NCBI GenBank assembly: GCA_018376445.1
Contig: JAHABL010000007.1
Span: 87,307 to 151,306, forward strand
DNA from: Mycobacteriales bacterium
GTDB lineage: Bacteria; Actinomycetota; Actinomycetes; Mycobacteriales; Mycobacteriaceae
Direction of reading: 5' to 3'
Length of the DNA: 64,000 bases
The position numbers and the translations under genes were made by a program. The notes below the pieces were generated by a model. It did no database searches and was not told the origin of the DNA. It saw only the letters and a list, made by a program, of their open reading frames with translations. Within the stretch, counting starts at the first letter, position 1. Each line of letters opens with the position of its first letter. Below, piece by piece: positions 25,464-34,900 of the stretch.

Positions 25464-25984
25464 GGCAGCTCCCACAACCCTTCCGGAAGATCGACAATAA
25501 GACGACCAGCAGCAACGTCGACTTCTGGCACCATAGCGGTAACGAAGGGTACAAGATGCGTACGCTCCTCAGCATCAGTGATACTGAGCAAATCCTGAGC
25601 CGTATAGGGTAGGACATCCGTCACCTCACCAAGCTTCTCTCCCCCAACGTTGACAACCTCCAGTCCGATGAGGGAGGTGACGTGATACTCGTCTTCTACC
25701 GGGTTGTCTGCGTTAACGAGCTCGTCAGAATCAATAATGATATCGGCGCGGCGAAGTGCATCTGCAGCAGTCCGATCATTGATATCAGCGAGGTGAATGA
25801 GGAGTCGGTCCTGATGCCAACGAGCGGCCGTCACCTCATGATGAGAGGTGACGCCGCTCGTAAGACGTAATGTAATTGTGGTGCCTACCGCGAACCGTTC
25901 GTCGGGGGAATCCGTACGGACGTCGACAACAAGATCGCCACGGATTCCGTGGGATTTGATGACGGTGCCGGTGGCTAGCTCCAT
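25460..25984 (-). CDS. rimM: 16S rRNA processing protein RimM
   Basis: Assembly factor that binds S19 and helps mature the 30S head. At 174 residues it has the N-terminal beta-barrel (ATGTVIKSHGIRGDLVVDV) and the PRC-barrel second half (LIGLEVVNVGGEKLGEVTDVL... PFVTAMVPEVDVAAGRLIVD). The operon rpsP-khpA-rimM-trmD is the classical arrangement with the KH gene found in actinobacteria and firmicutes. It overlaps trmD by 4 nt. Confidence 0.93.
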   Translation of the reverse strand: MELATGTVIKSHGIRGDLVVDVRTDSPDERFAVGTTITLRLTSGVTSHHEVTAARWHQDRLLIHLADINDRTAADALRRADIIIDSDELVNADNPVEDEYHVTSLIGLEVVNVGGEKLGEVTDVLPYTAQDLLSITDAEERTHLVPFVTAMVPEVDVAAGRLIVDLPEGLWELP

Positions 25985-26041
25985 GGGGTAACTCCTTGCG
26001 GTGGCAGCAACTACAGGTTTCTGCCTCCAGCGTAATGGTAG

Positions 26042-26290
26042 TTACTGATCGGAATCTACAACGTCGACGCGCAGATTGCGCCCGCCCAAGGCGGTGACGA
26101 CAGTGCGCAGCGCAGTGGCGTTACGCCCGCCACGGCCAATAACTTTGCCCAGGTCATCCGGGTTAACAGTGATTTCGATGGTGCGGCCACGACGACCGTG
26201 CACCAGAGCGACTTCCACGTCATCCGGATTGCTGACAATACCGCGGACCAAGTGGTCAACAGCATCCGCAACGATGGTGGCGTTCAGCAT
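26042..26290 (-). CDS. khpA: Single-KH-domain RNA-binding protein (KhpA)
   Basis: 82-residue protein consisting of one KH domain with the RNA-binding GxxG loop GRGG in LGKVIGRGGRNATALRTVV. In streptococci KhpA partners with KhpB and affects cell size and small-RNA function; in mycobacteria the homologue is Rv2908c. It starts two bases after the rpsP stop codon, so it is translated from the rpsP message. No catalytic activity is expected. Confidence 0.92.
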   Translation of the reverse strand: MLNATIVADAVDHLVRGIVSNPDDVEVALVHGRRGRTIEITVNPDDLGKVIGRGGRNATALRTVVTALGGRNLRVDVVDSDQ

Positions 26291-26292
26291 TG

Positions 26293-26766
26293 TTATTCAG
26301 CCTCAGCAGCCTCGTCAGCGGTATTCTCAGAAGCAGCTTCTTCAGCAGCCTTCTTCTCGGCCTCTTCCTTAGCCTTCTTGTCAGCCTTACGCTTGGCGGT
26401 GATGGCCTCGGCGGTAGGCTCGTTGGCGGCTTCTTCGAGGGCTTTGTTGAAGAGATCCAGCTTAGAGGGCTTGGGCTCAGCAACCTTAAGGGTGCCTTCC
26501 GTGCCAGGGAAGCCCTTGAACTTCTGCCAGTCGCCGGTGACCTTGAGGAGGTTCAATACCGCATCAGTAGGCTGAGCGCCAACACCGAGCCAGTACTGGA
26601 CACGCTCGGAATTAATCTCGATGACGCTGGGCTCGCGCTTCGGGTGGTACTGACCGATGGTCTCGATGGCGCGGCCGGAACGACGAGTACGGGCATCAGC
26701 AACGACGATGCGGTATTCGGGAGTGCGAATCTTGCCGAGACGCATGAGCTTAATCTTGACAGCCAT
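26293..26766 (-). CDS. rpsP: 30S ribosomal protein S16
   Basis: The S16 core is clear (MAVKIKLMRLGKIRTPEYRI, then RRSGRAIETIGQYHPKREP and QYWLGVGAQPTDAVLNLLK). An 80-residue extension beyond the core ends in a Lys/Glu/Ala repeat (KRKADKKAKEEAEKKAAEEA), as in mycobacterial S16. The ATG at 26766 has AAGGAG 7 nt upstream. The open frame continues upstream to 26961, but that part is not S16-like. The message probably has a long leader containing an inverted repeat (26818-26894). It is first in the rpsP-khpA-rimM-trmD operon. Confidence 0.95.
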   Translation of the reverse strand: MAVKIKLMRLGKIRTPEYRIVVADARTRRSGRAIETIGQYHPKREPSVIEINSERVQYWLGVGAQPTDAVLNLLKVTGDWQKFKGFPGTEGTLKVAEPKPSKLDLFNKALEEAANEPTAEAITAKRKADKKAKEEAEKKAAEEAASENTADEAAEAE

Positions 26767-26817
26767 GAATGGCTCCTTTTCTGTGTCACAGGGGAATGCA
26801 GCGATACAGGAGTCCGT

Positions 26818-26894
26818 ATCCGGTTTTCCCCCTCGAGTGGGTGTGACGGTCGGTCGGCACATCTGGAAGGTACTATCCGTCACAGAAACCGGAT
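26818..26894 (-). repeat. Inverted repeat in the rpsP upstream region
   Basis: ATCCGGTTT (26818-26826) and AAACCGGAT (26886-26894) are perfect 9-nt complements about 60 nt apart, between rpsP and the divergent SDR gene. In an rpsP transcript they could form the base of a leader structure. Whether this is functional is unknown. Confidence 0.35.
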
Positions 26895-26980
26895 CCGACG
26901 CCCTCTTTAGGTCCTTGTTAATTAATGTAGACCAGGTGTTAATTCTGCCAGAGATGGACACAAGAAGGAAATTCGCTGTT

Positions 26981-26986
26981 TAGAAT
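26981..26986 (+). promoter_or_regulatory. Candidate -10 of a leaderless SDR mRNA
   Basis: TAGAAT fits TANNNT and ends 7 nt before the ATG at 26994. No Shine-Dalgarno sequence lies in between. The -35 is poor (no TTGACA-like hexamer at 17 nt), so this rests mostly on the -10 spacing. Confidence 0.4.
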
Positions 26987-26993
26987 CCTTGCT

Positions 26994-27833
26994 ATGGCAG
27001 ATCACACAAAATCCCTTATTCATCCGCAGTATTCCCCACATGTCCTCATCACGGGTGGATCCAGCGGTATTGGACGTTGCACCGCCGAACGGCTCGCGGC
27101 GGCCGGCTACACCGTCTATTCCTGTGCTCGACGTTGTGAAGAAAAAACGGAAGACTTCGCCTCTGGTGGCTCAATTATCAACCGCCACATGGACGTCACC
27201 GATCCTGAGTCAATTAAGGCTGTTATTAGCGCCATCCCTGATCTGGGCATCGTTATTCACTGTGCGGGATTTGGTGTCGCTGGGTCCTGCGAGTGTATTC
27301 CCATCGACCGTGTTCGCGCGCAGATGGAAACCAACTACTTCGGTGTGCTGAACGTTAACCAGGTGGCTCTCCCCCGTCTTCGCGAGCACAAAAACTCGCT
27401 GGTTATTGTAATTAGTTCTGTTGCAGGTTTCCTCTCCGTCCCCTTCCAATCGCACTATTCTTCGTCGAAGTACGCGGTTGAAGCCTATGTCGATGGTTTG
27501 CGTATGGAGGGACGTCACTTCGGCATTAAGGCCACACTGGTGGAGCCCGGAGATACCAAAACTGAGTTCACTGCGGCACGTACCCATGACGAACCACAGG
27601 ATTCCCCCTACTTCGCCACCGCGGAGACCGCTGTCGCGCAAATGTCTCACGACGAAGAGCATGGTGTCCCACCGAGCAAGGTGGTCGATGTCATCGTGAA
27701 AATGATGGGAAAGAAGAATCCCCCCATCCGTCAGGCAGTTGGAGCTGACTATCGCCTGGTGTACTGGGCGAAGCGGCTACTGCCGAATACTCTGCTGGAA
27801 TGGGGTCTCCGCAAGACCTACATCAAGAAGTAA
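26994..27833 (+). CDS. Short-chain dehydrogenase/reductase
   Basis: 279-residue classical SDR with the NAD(P)-binding TGGSSGIGRCTAERL (20-34), a variant of the NAG motif (HCAGFG), active-site Ser in VISSVAGF and the catalytic YSSSK (Y-x-x-x-K). CARRCE after the second strand, with basic residues, hints at NADP preference. The C-terminal 60 residues are basic and hydrophobic (YWAKRLLPNTLLEWGLRKTYIKK) and may contact the membrane, as in SDRs acting on lipids. Substrate unknown. It is isolated between rpsP (divergent) and ffh (convergent), probably with a leaderless mRNA. Confidence 0.85.
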   Translation: MADHTKSLIHPQYSPHVLITGGSSGIGRCTAERLAAAGYTVYSCARRCEEKTEDFASGGSIINRHMDVTDPESIKAVISAIPDLGIVIHCAGFGVAGSCECIPIDRVRAQMETNYFGVLNVNQVALPRLREHKNSLVIVISSVAGFLSVPFQSHYSSSKYAVEAYVDGLRMEGRHFGIKATLVEPGDTKTEFTAARTHDEPQDSPYFATAETAVAQMSHDEEHGVPPSKVVDVIVKMMGKKNPPIRQAVGADYRLVYWAKRLLPNTLLEWGLRKTYIKK

Positions 27834-27840
27834 ATACTAG

Positions 27841-27880
27841 AGAAGGATCCCCGTTGACTACGTTCAACGGGGATCCTTCT
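27841..27880. terminator. Bidirectional terminator between SDR gene and ffh
   Basis: Perfect 17-bp stem AGAAGGATCCCCGTTGA (27841-27857) / complement (27864-27880) with a 6-nt loop. It has short T-rich flanks on both strands and sits between the two convergent stop codons. Confidence 0.85.
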
Positions 27881-27901
27881 TCGGTCTGTGGCGGAAAATG
27901 C

Positions 27902-29473
27902 CTAGAACTTAGGGAACTCCAGTTTGCTGAGGTCCATCCCCTCCAGTCCAGGTGGCATTTGACCAAGGCCGCCACCCAAGCGGGAAAGATCCGGCATTCC
28001 GTTCCCGGCACCTGGCATTCCGGGTATGCCGGGCATGCCCGGCATACCTTGTGGCATGCGCTGCTGAGAACGTCCCTTTCCCTTGCGGCTATTCTTCCCC
28101 TTCTTGCCTTTACCTTTTCGACGGTTACCCGCCGGACCCATCCGGTTCGTGAGCTTGTTCATCATCTTACGAGCCGTCAGGAATCGCTCCACCAGTTGGT
28201 TCACCTCAGTGACAGTGACGCCAGAACCGGACGCAATACGCCGCCGACGGGAAGCGTTCAAGATCGTTGGATCTTCTCGTTCAGCAGGAGTCATGCCCCG
28301 GATGATTGCCTGAATATGGTCCAGCTGTTTCTCATCGACGGACGCAGCCGCCTGCTGCATTTCTTTCCCACCAGGCATCATGCCGAGAATATTAGAGAGC
28401 GGTCCCATTCGGCGCACCATTAGCAGCTGGTCGAGGAAGTCTTCCAACGTCAGCTGCCCGCTCATCATGCGCGTCGCAGTCTTTTCAGCTTCCTGCTGGT
28501 CAAAGACCTGTTCCGCCTGCTCGATGAGGGTGAGGAGGTCACCCATGCCGAGGATGCGGCTTGACATGCGATCAGGGTGGAAGACGTCAAAGTCGTCCAG
28601 TTTTTCACCGGTGGATGCGAACATGATGGGCACGCCCGTCATCTCACGCACCGACAGAGCAGCACCGCCACGGGCATCACCATCGAGCTTGGTGAGGACA
28701 ACACCCGTGAAACCGACTCCATCACGGAAAGCTTCAGCTGTGGTGACCGCGTCCTGGCCAATCATGGCGTCTAGAACGAAGAAGATCTCGTCGGGGTTGA
28801 CGGCATCACGGATCGCCCGTGCTTGACCCATCAGCTCCTCGTCGATGCCGAGTCGGCCGGCGGTATCGATAATGACGACGTCATAGACTTTGCGACGAGC
28901 CTCTTCGATACTCTGCCGGGCAACTTCGGCGGGATCACCGGAGGTCCGGCCAAGGGGGCTGTCGCCTGCCCCTACACTCGTCCCAGGGTTGGGGGCGAAC
29001 ACCGGTACACCGGCTCGCTCGCCCACAATCTGCAACTGACTGACGGCACCCGGACGCTGCAAGTCACATGCCACCAGCATGGGGGTGTGGCCATGTGCTG
29101 CAAGGTAGCGGGCAAGTTTACCTGCAAGAGTGGTTTTACCTGCGCCTTGGAGACCAGCCAGCATGATGACAGTAGGAAGCGTCTTAGAGAAATTAAGGCG
29201 TCGTGCTTCCCCACCGAGAATGCTGGTGAGCTCTTCGTTGACGATCTTGACGAACTGCTGAGCCGGGTTGAGGGCAGCGTGAACCTCTGCTCCCTTGGCA
29301 CGAGCTTTGACACGCTTGACAAAACTCCGCACGACGGGAAGTGCGACGTCAGCATCAAGCAGTGCGAGGCGAATTTCCCGTGACGTTGCATCAATATCGG
29401 CATCAGTGAGCTTACCTTTGCCTTTGAGACCCTTGAGGGCGTTTCCTAGGCGATCGGAAAGAGACTCAAACAC
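27902..29473 (-). CDS. ffh: Signal recognition particle GTPase Ffh
   Basis: SRP54 homologue that binds signal sequences with 4.5S RNA and delivers ribosomes to FtsY. The 523-residue protein has the N domain, the G domain with GLQGAGKTTLAGKLA, DTAGRLGIDEELM and TKLDGDARGG, and the methionine-rich M domain (SGSGVTVTEVNQLVERF... MMNKL). The tail is rich in Gly, Met and Pro repeats (PGMPGIPGMPGAGNGMP), like other actinobacterial Ffh tails. It starts at GTG 29473 with AGGAG upstream. It lies 145 nt after ftsY, so the two halves of the SRP pathway are adjacent. Confidence 0.96.
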   Translation of the reverse strand: MFESLSDRLGNALKGLKGKGKLTDADIDATSREIRLALLDADVALPVVRSFVKRVKARAKGAEVHAALNPAQQFVKIVNEELTSILGGEARRLNFSKTLPTVIMLAGLQGAGKTTLAGKLARYLAAHGHTPMLVACDLQRPGAVSQLQIVGERAGVPVFAPNPGTSVGAGDSPLGRTSGDPAEVARQSIEEARRKVYDVVIIDTAGRLGIDEELMGQARAIRDAVNPDEIFFVLDAMIGQDAVTTAEAFRDGVGFTGVVLTKLDGDARGGAALSVREMTGVPIMFASTGEKLDDFDVFHPDRMSSRILGMGDLLTLIEQAEQVFDQQEAEKTATRMMSGQLTLEDFLDQLLMVRRMGPLSNILGMMPGGKEMQQAAASVDEKQLDHIQAIIRGMTPAEREDPTILNASRRRRIASGSGVTVTEVNQLVERFLTARKMMNKLTNRMGPAGNRRKGKGKKGKNSRKGKGRSQQRMPQGMPGMPGIPGMPGAGNGMPDLSRLGGGLGQMPPGLEGMDLSKLEFPKF

Positions 29474-29618
29474 GTGTGTTTTCTCCTGGAATGGGGGCAG
29501 GGCGATGTACGCCGCATCAATTCTCCCTCATGTTACCCGCCTACCTCGTGAGAGGCGCGGTCGGTTCCGCAAGGCCAGGTGATCCTCGCTCTGGGATGCG
29601 AGTGAACAAGGGGGTGTT

Positions 29619-31187
29619 TTAGGCCAGCAGTGCGTCGACGAAGGCCGCCGGCTCGAATGGGGCAAGGTCATCGGCTCCTTCACCCAAACCCACCAGTTTC
29701 ACTGGCACACCGAGCTCCTCCTGTACTTGGAAGACGATGCCGCCTTTCGCAGTACCGTCGAGCTTGGTGAGCACCACACCGGTGATGTCGACAACATTCT
29801 TAAACTCCTTGGCCTGCAGAATACCGTTTTGGCCTACCGTAGCATCGAGGACCAGAAGGACTTCATCAACACTGGCCTTCTTTGAGACCACACGCTTCAC
29901 TTTGCCCAGTTCGTCCATGAGACCCGTTTTGGTATGCAATCGTCCGGCGGTGTCAATGAGTACCGCATCGACACCTTGTTGGACGCCCGCATCGACAGCA
30001 TCGAAGGCGATGGCGGCAGGGTCTGCCCTTTCCGCACCGCGGATTGTGGTGGCGCCTACCCGATCACCCCAGGTCTGGAGCTGGTCAGCGGCTGCTGCCC
30101 GGAAGGTATCTGCGGCTCCCAACAGGACGCGCCGTCCATCACCAACAAGCACACGGGCAAGTTTGCCCGTCGTGGTTGTCTTTCCTGTGCCGTTGACACC
30201 CACCATGAGGAGGATAGCGGGATGGTCGTCGTGCGGAAGAGCCTTAAGGGAGCGATCAAGTTCGGGATGGCACTCTTCAATAAGAATCTCCCGCAGTAGA
30301 GCACGTGCGCCGGCTTCGTCATGGATCGATGAACTGGCAAGCTCATCCCGTAAACGGTCTGTCACCCGCAGAGTAATGGCGGTACCAAGGTCTGCCATGA
30401 TGAGCGTGTCCTCGACCTCTTCCCACGCGTCCTCGTCAAGGTCACCCGCACCGAGGATACCGAGAACGCCGTTCGAGAAGACGTTGTTGGATCGCGAAAG
30501 ACGGCCGCGAAGCCGAGAAAGCCGGCCACGAGCTGAGGGGACCTTTTCTGCCACCGGAGCCGTAGGTTCCTCTTCGCACGGCAGTTCGGCGACGTCGTCC
30601 GACCCTCCCTTAGCCGGAATGATCTCTACCTCTGTGCTGGCATAGGGATCCCCGGTAGGTAGTTCGTGTTCTGTAGGGGTGACGTCCTCTTCAGTTTGCG
30701 GCCCAGGAGCGAGCGGGGGCTCGTCCGACAGTGGCGGAATAGGATGGATCTCCGATTCACCAATTTCGGAGGTCTCAACTGGAACAGGGGCCTCAGCCGG
30801 AGCGGGAGCCTGCGGCACGACAACAGCCGGAGCACTGTTCTTCAGCTGAGTAGCTTGCCTCTCTTCCTGCTCTACGGAAGCTTCAGCAGTATCCGCGGGG
30901 GGAACTACCGGAGCAGGACTGGGAGTCGAAGCGCGGGTGGGAGTGGGCATCTTTTTGGGCGCAGGAGTTTTCTGCTTGAGCTCTCCGGAGCCCTCTGAGA
31001 AGGAAAAACCTCCACCTGCACTGTACGAGCCACTGCGTTCCTTCCCCTCCAGTTCCTTCTTTTCAGAGAAGGTGATGGCTTCTTGCTTCTTCTTTTTAGC
31101 CCCCAGAGCAAGCGCGATCGCGACAGCGACAATAATGACGCCGATGACGACGCCAACGATTATGGCGATGAGAGTATTAGTATCCAC
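29619..31187 (-). CDS. ftsY: Signal recognition particle receptor FtsY
   Basis: Membrane-associated GTPase that receives SRP-ribosome complexes. It begins with one hydrophobic helix (about 5-28) and a basic stop (KKKKQE), then a long acidic, Pro/Glu-rich A region to about residue 210 with poor conservation. The NG domain follows: GVNGTGKTTTTGKLARVL (P-loop), DTAGRLHTKTGLMDELGK and TKLDGTAKGGIVF. The transmembrane N-terminus is typical of high-GC Gram-positives and replaces the amphipathic helix of E. coli. It starts at GTG 31187 without a visible Shine-Dalgarno sequence. Divergent from the small gene at 31317. Confidence 0.95.
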   Translation of the reverse strand: MDTNTLIAIIVGVVIGVIIVAVAIALALGAKKKKQEAITFSEKKELEGKERSGSYSAGGGFSFSEGSGELKQKTPAPKKMPTPTRASTPSPAPVVPPADTAEASVEQEERQATQLKNSAPAVVVPQAPAPAEAPVPVETSEIGESEIHPIPPLSDEPPLAPGPQTEEDVTPTEHELPTGDPYASTEVEIIPAKGGSDDVAELPCEEEPTAPVAEKVPSARGRLSRLRGRLSRSNNVFSNGVLGILGAGDLDEDAWEEVEDTLIMADLGTAITLRVTDRLRDELASSSIHDEAGARALLREILIEECHPELDRSLKALPHDDHPAILLMVGVNGTGKTTTTGKLARVLVGDGRRVLLGAADTFRAAAADQLQTWGDRVGATTIRGAERADPAAIAFDAVDAGVQQGVDAVLIDTAGRLHTKTGLMDELGKVKRVVSKKASVDEVLLVLDATVGQNGILQAKEFKNVVDITGVVLTKLDGTAKGGIVFQVQEELGVPVKLVGLGEGADDLAPFEPAAFVDALLA

Positions 31188-31316
31188 GGTACTAGTGTGT
31201 CAGGTTCTCGCTCTCCTTGCAGGAACCACGTCCCAGCATGTGTGGATTGTGGTTTTTCTGCCTCAAGCCAGCACAATAGAGGGGCACGACACGATGCACT
31301 GCTCAGGAGGGTTTCC

Positions 31317-31658
31317 ATGAGTGACGACACTCAGCATGCCGCTATTAACGAGTGGGCGGATAAGCGTGGATTCCGCCCAGAAATCCCGTATAGCGAAGCT
31401 ATTTCCATTAAATACCAGCGGCGGTTCTCCCATGTTCCCGGCCTCTATACCCTCATTTTCGCCAATGGAGACCTTTTCGTAGGGATGGCTGACGACCTCG
31501 GTGACACACTCACCAAGCAGCCCACCTCCTGGCAGGACGACATTATTGGGGTACGGCTCATGGCCCGCTCGAAGAAAGGTCTCGACCTGGCTCAAGAAGC
31601 CATGGGACTACAGCGAGAGGTGCAGGCGCAGGGTTTCACCATCCACCCCCGCTGCTGA
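31317..31658 (+). CDS. Unknown small protein with possible degenerate GIY-YIG-like fold
   Basis: 113-residue soluble protein I do not recognise by family name. The middle part, VPGLYTLIFANGDLFVGMAD followed by DLGDTL, resembles a GIY-YIG nuclease start (G-[IL]-Y ... [FY]-[IV]-G ... N/D-L-x-x-x-L). The end, LAQEAMGLQREVQAQGFTIHP, could supply the family's late Glu. The Arg normally present in the helix after YIG is missing (DDLGDTL), so if the fold is right the protein may not cut DNA. It starts at ATG 31317 with a strong AGGAGG 7 nt upstream; the frame is open further upstream but without a site. It is divergent from ftsY and convergent with acyP (4-nt gap). Confidence 0.75.
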   Translation: MSDDTQHAAINEWADKRGFRPEIPYSEAISIKYQRRFSHVPGLYTLIFANGDLFVGMADDLGDTLTKQPTSWQDDIIGVRLMARSKKGLDLAQEAMGLQREVQAQGFTIHPRC

Positions 31659-31662
31659 CCAT

Positions 31663-31947
31663 TTAACGTTCGTAAAAGCCGGACGGCAGCCCCCGCGGGG
31701 CACTGTAGTTTTCGACGACGACGTCGACATTCCCAGGTGTCTGCCCCGAGCGCAGAAGCTCAACCAAACGTTCGCACCGCGAACGGGGGCCTTCTGCGAC
31801 CACATGAACACGCCCGCCACGTTTATTCGTTGCGCTTCCGACTATTCCCAGTTCTAATGCTCGACACCGCGTCCACCACCGGAAACCAACTCCCTGGACC
31901 CGTCCATGTACCCATGCGTCCAGCCGTACAGTATCCTCTTCTCGCAT
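31663..31947 (-). CDS. acyP: Acylphosphatase
   Basis: 94-residue enzyme that hydrolyses acyl phosphates such as 1,3-bisphosphoglycerate and carbamoyl phosphate. The diagnostic HGRVQGVGFRWWTRCRA block has the phosphate-cradle loop and catalytic Arg, and the catalytic Asn lies in GSATNKRGGRVHVVAEGP. Its ATG overlaps the smc stop by one base (TGATG), so it is translated by termination-reinitiation from the smc message, as in mycobacteria (Rv2922A beside smc). Confidence 0.92.
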   Translation of the reverse strand: MREEDTVRLDAWVHGRVQGVGFRWWTRCRALELGIVGSATNKRGGRVHVVAEGPRSRCERLVELLRSGQTPGNVDVVVENYSAPRGLPSGFYER

Positions 31948-34900
31948 CAGGAGTTCCCCTGTGGGGATGCCGCCGCGAGGAGCGGCGTTGCTGGGTGCAT
32001 CCGCTGCGAGATAACCCGGGTAATACCGTCTCCCTTCATGGTCACACCGTAGAGAACATCTGCCAAATCCATGGTGAGCTTTTGATGAGTTATCACCAAC
32101 AACTGGGAGCGTTCCTTCAACTCCCGGAAAAGCCCCAACAATCGGTGCAAATTTGTGTCGTCGAGGGCTGCTTCCACTTCATCGAGGATGTAGAAGGGGC
32201 TCGGACGTGCTTTGAAGATAGCCACCAACATGGCAATTGCAGTGAGGGACTTTTCGCCGCCGGATAGTAGCGACAGCCGCTTCACTTTCTTGCCCGGTGG
32301 TCGCGCCTCTACCTCCACACCCGTGTTGAGCATGTCCTCCGGATCAGTCAGATAGAGGCGTCCTTCGCCGCCAGGGAAAAGCGTCGAGAATACGGTGACG
32401 AATTCTCGCGCAACATCTTGAAATGCCTCTTCAAAGACAGTCTGGATCCGCTCATCAACGTCCTCCACGACCTCGAGCAAGTCTTTCCGAGCTTTCTTAA
32501 TGTCCTCTAGCTGGGTGGAGAGGAAGGTGTAGCGTTCCTGCAATGCGGCGAACTCTTCCAGAGCCAGCGGATTCACCTTGCCTAAACGGGCAAGATCACG
32601 CTCGGCAGCCTGCAAACGACGTTGTTGCTGCTCTCGGTCATAAGGAAGAGGCTGGGGACGAGAGACCTGCTCCCCACGTTCTTTTGCATCCTCATATTCC
32701 TGCATTTCCACAGGCGAAGGGGGAAGAAGGACATCAGGTCCATATTCCTCAATAAGATCATCCACAGCCATACCAAGGTCCTCGAGGACCTGCTGTTCCA
32801 TCAAATGCAAGCGCTCCTGCGCTTGAGCACGAAGCACCTCGTCCTGGTGTGCGCTTTCGCGGAGCTTGTCAAAGTCCACACTGGCCTCATGGCGACGCTG
32901 CCGAGTCACTGAGAGCCTCTCAGACACTGCGGATTGTTGGCTGGCCAAAACCTGCCGACGCTCTTCCATCAACGAGAGCTGCTGCTGCAGTGCATTCTGA
33001 AGCTCCTGCCCCGCCTCCTGGACCGCTGCAATGATGTCCAGTGCACGCCCCCGCGTAGCCGCGCGGCGTTCGGCACGCTCCCGCAGTTCTCGTTCACGGG
33101 CGGCCTGCCGGTGGAGGGCATCTGCCCGTCCGCGGACATGAGAGGAACGCTCCTCTGCCGTCCGTACTGCCAACCGAGCTTCCATTTCAGTAGCACGCGT
33201 ATGCGCCACGGCAGAAGCAGCCTCCGTTGCCACAGTATCGTCAAACAGCGTAGGCTCTTCCGGCTCCTCCGTGGCGAGACGCTGGCGTTCTTCCAGCTCT
33301 GTGAGTTCGACCAACAGACCCCGCTGCTGTTCTTCTAACTGATTCCTCTGCTCAATGAGTCGATCCTGTTGCAGAGAAGCACTCCGCACAGAAGCTGTGA
33401 GTCGAGCCAACTCCTTGGTCAGCGTGGCAATAGCGGAGTCTGATTCCACCAGGGCAGAGTAGGCTTGCGCGGCAGCCTGAGTACGGTCTCGATATTCCTC
33501 TTCCGCGCCACGAAAAGCTGCCTGCGCTTTCTCTACCCACGCTAAGGCAGCCTTTTCTGCTCGCTGGGCATCCTCAATAGCGGCATTGATCTCGACATCA
33601 CTGTGCGCTTTTCGCGTACCACCAGTAGCCCATCCCCATCCGCGGGCGTCTCCGGAGCGCGTGACAACACGCAGACGGCGATCTCGTCGGATGACCTTCT
33701 CCGCCATCTCCATGTCCTCAACCAGCACAGCGTCCATGAGGAGAGAAGTGAGAGCACTTTGTAGCGACAAGGGTACACTCACGACATCGAGCGCCCATTG
33801 GGCCCCTGCGGGCAACGTCACATCCATTCGGAAGTCGTCCACATCACGGCTTTCAATAAGAAACATGGAACGTCCAGCAGAACCTGCGCGAAGTGCAGCA
33901 ACTGCCTCCTGAGCCCGAGTACTACTCGAGACGGTATAAGCGGATGCAGCCTCTCCTAGCGCCACTGCGATGGCCGCCTCCCAACCGGGAGTGACGGTGA
34001 GTTTCTGGGCGACTTTCCCCGACAGACCAACGTGGTCGGCGTTTTTCTCAAGCCATGCGGCAGCATCTCCTGCTCCTAAAGTGAGAGCCAGAGCATCAAT
34101 TCGAGCGTGCAATCCAGCCGCTTCCTTTTCTGCCGAGCGTTCGTCATTGCGGAGAGCTGTGCACCTCTCCTCTGCCCGATCACGCTCGGCAGTCGCCTGG
34201 TCAAATCGCTCATTGAGGTGCTGTTCGGAGTTCTCCAGAGTCTGCAGGCGCGACTCTGCAGCTGCTGCCTCCTGTTGAAGAGAGGTCAGCTGCTGGCGTG
34301 CTGTTTCGAGTTCTTCAGCATAACGTGCGGCTTGGCTCTCAGTTGATGAGATAGCGTTTCGCGTGGTCTGGATGGTACCAGCCAATCGGGCGATGCCTTC
34401 TCGACGATCGGCGACTGCTCGCATCACAGCCAACCGTTTCTTCTCCACCGCTTCCGCATACTTCTCAGCGTCTGCTCGCGCTTTGGTTGCAGCCGTCAGC
34501 GCTGCTGTCGCCGTACGGAGGGCTGCCACGATCTCAGCTTCCTCGCGTGCGGCTTCCTCTGCGCGTTTTTCTAACTGCGCTGGATCAGGGCCAAAATGCG
34601 GCTCAATTTCGGTACGCAAATGTCGCGCACGATCCTCAGCGATGCGAAGAGTAGCGGCCACGCGCTCGGACAGAGCGGAGAGTGCAAACCAGTTCTGCTG
34701 TGCACTGTCGAGAGCTGGGGTCAGAGCGGCAAGTTCTGTTTCTGCAGCCTCTACGGCCATTGACATCTCGCTGAGATAGGCCTCCGCCTGCTGACGTCGC
34801 GCCGCCATATCACGCTGTAGCTGCTCATGCTGAGAGGCTTCCGCACGACGCTGCACAAGATCATCTGCAGCAATACGAAGACGGGCATCGCGGGCGTCTG

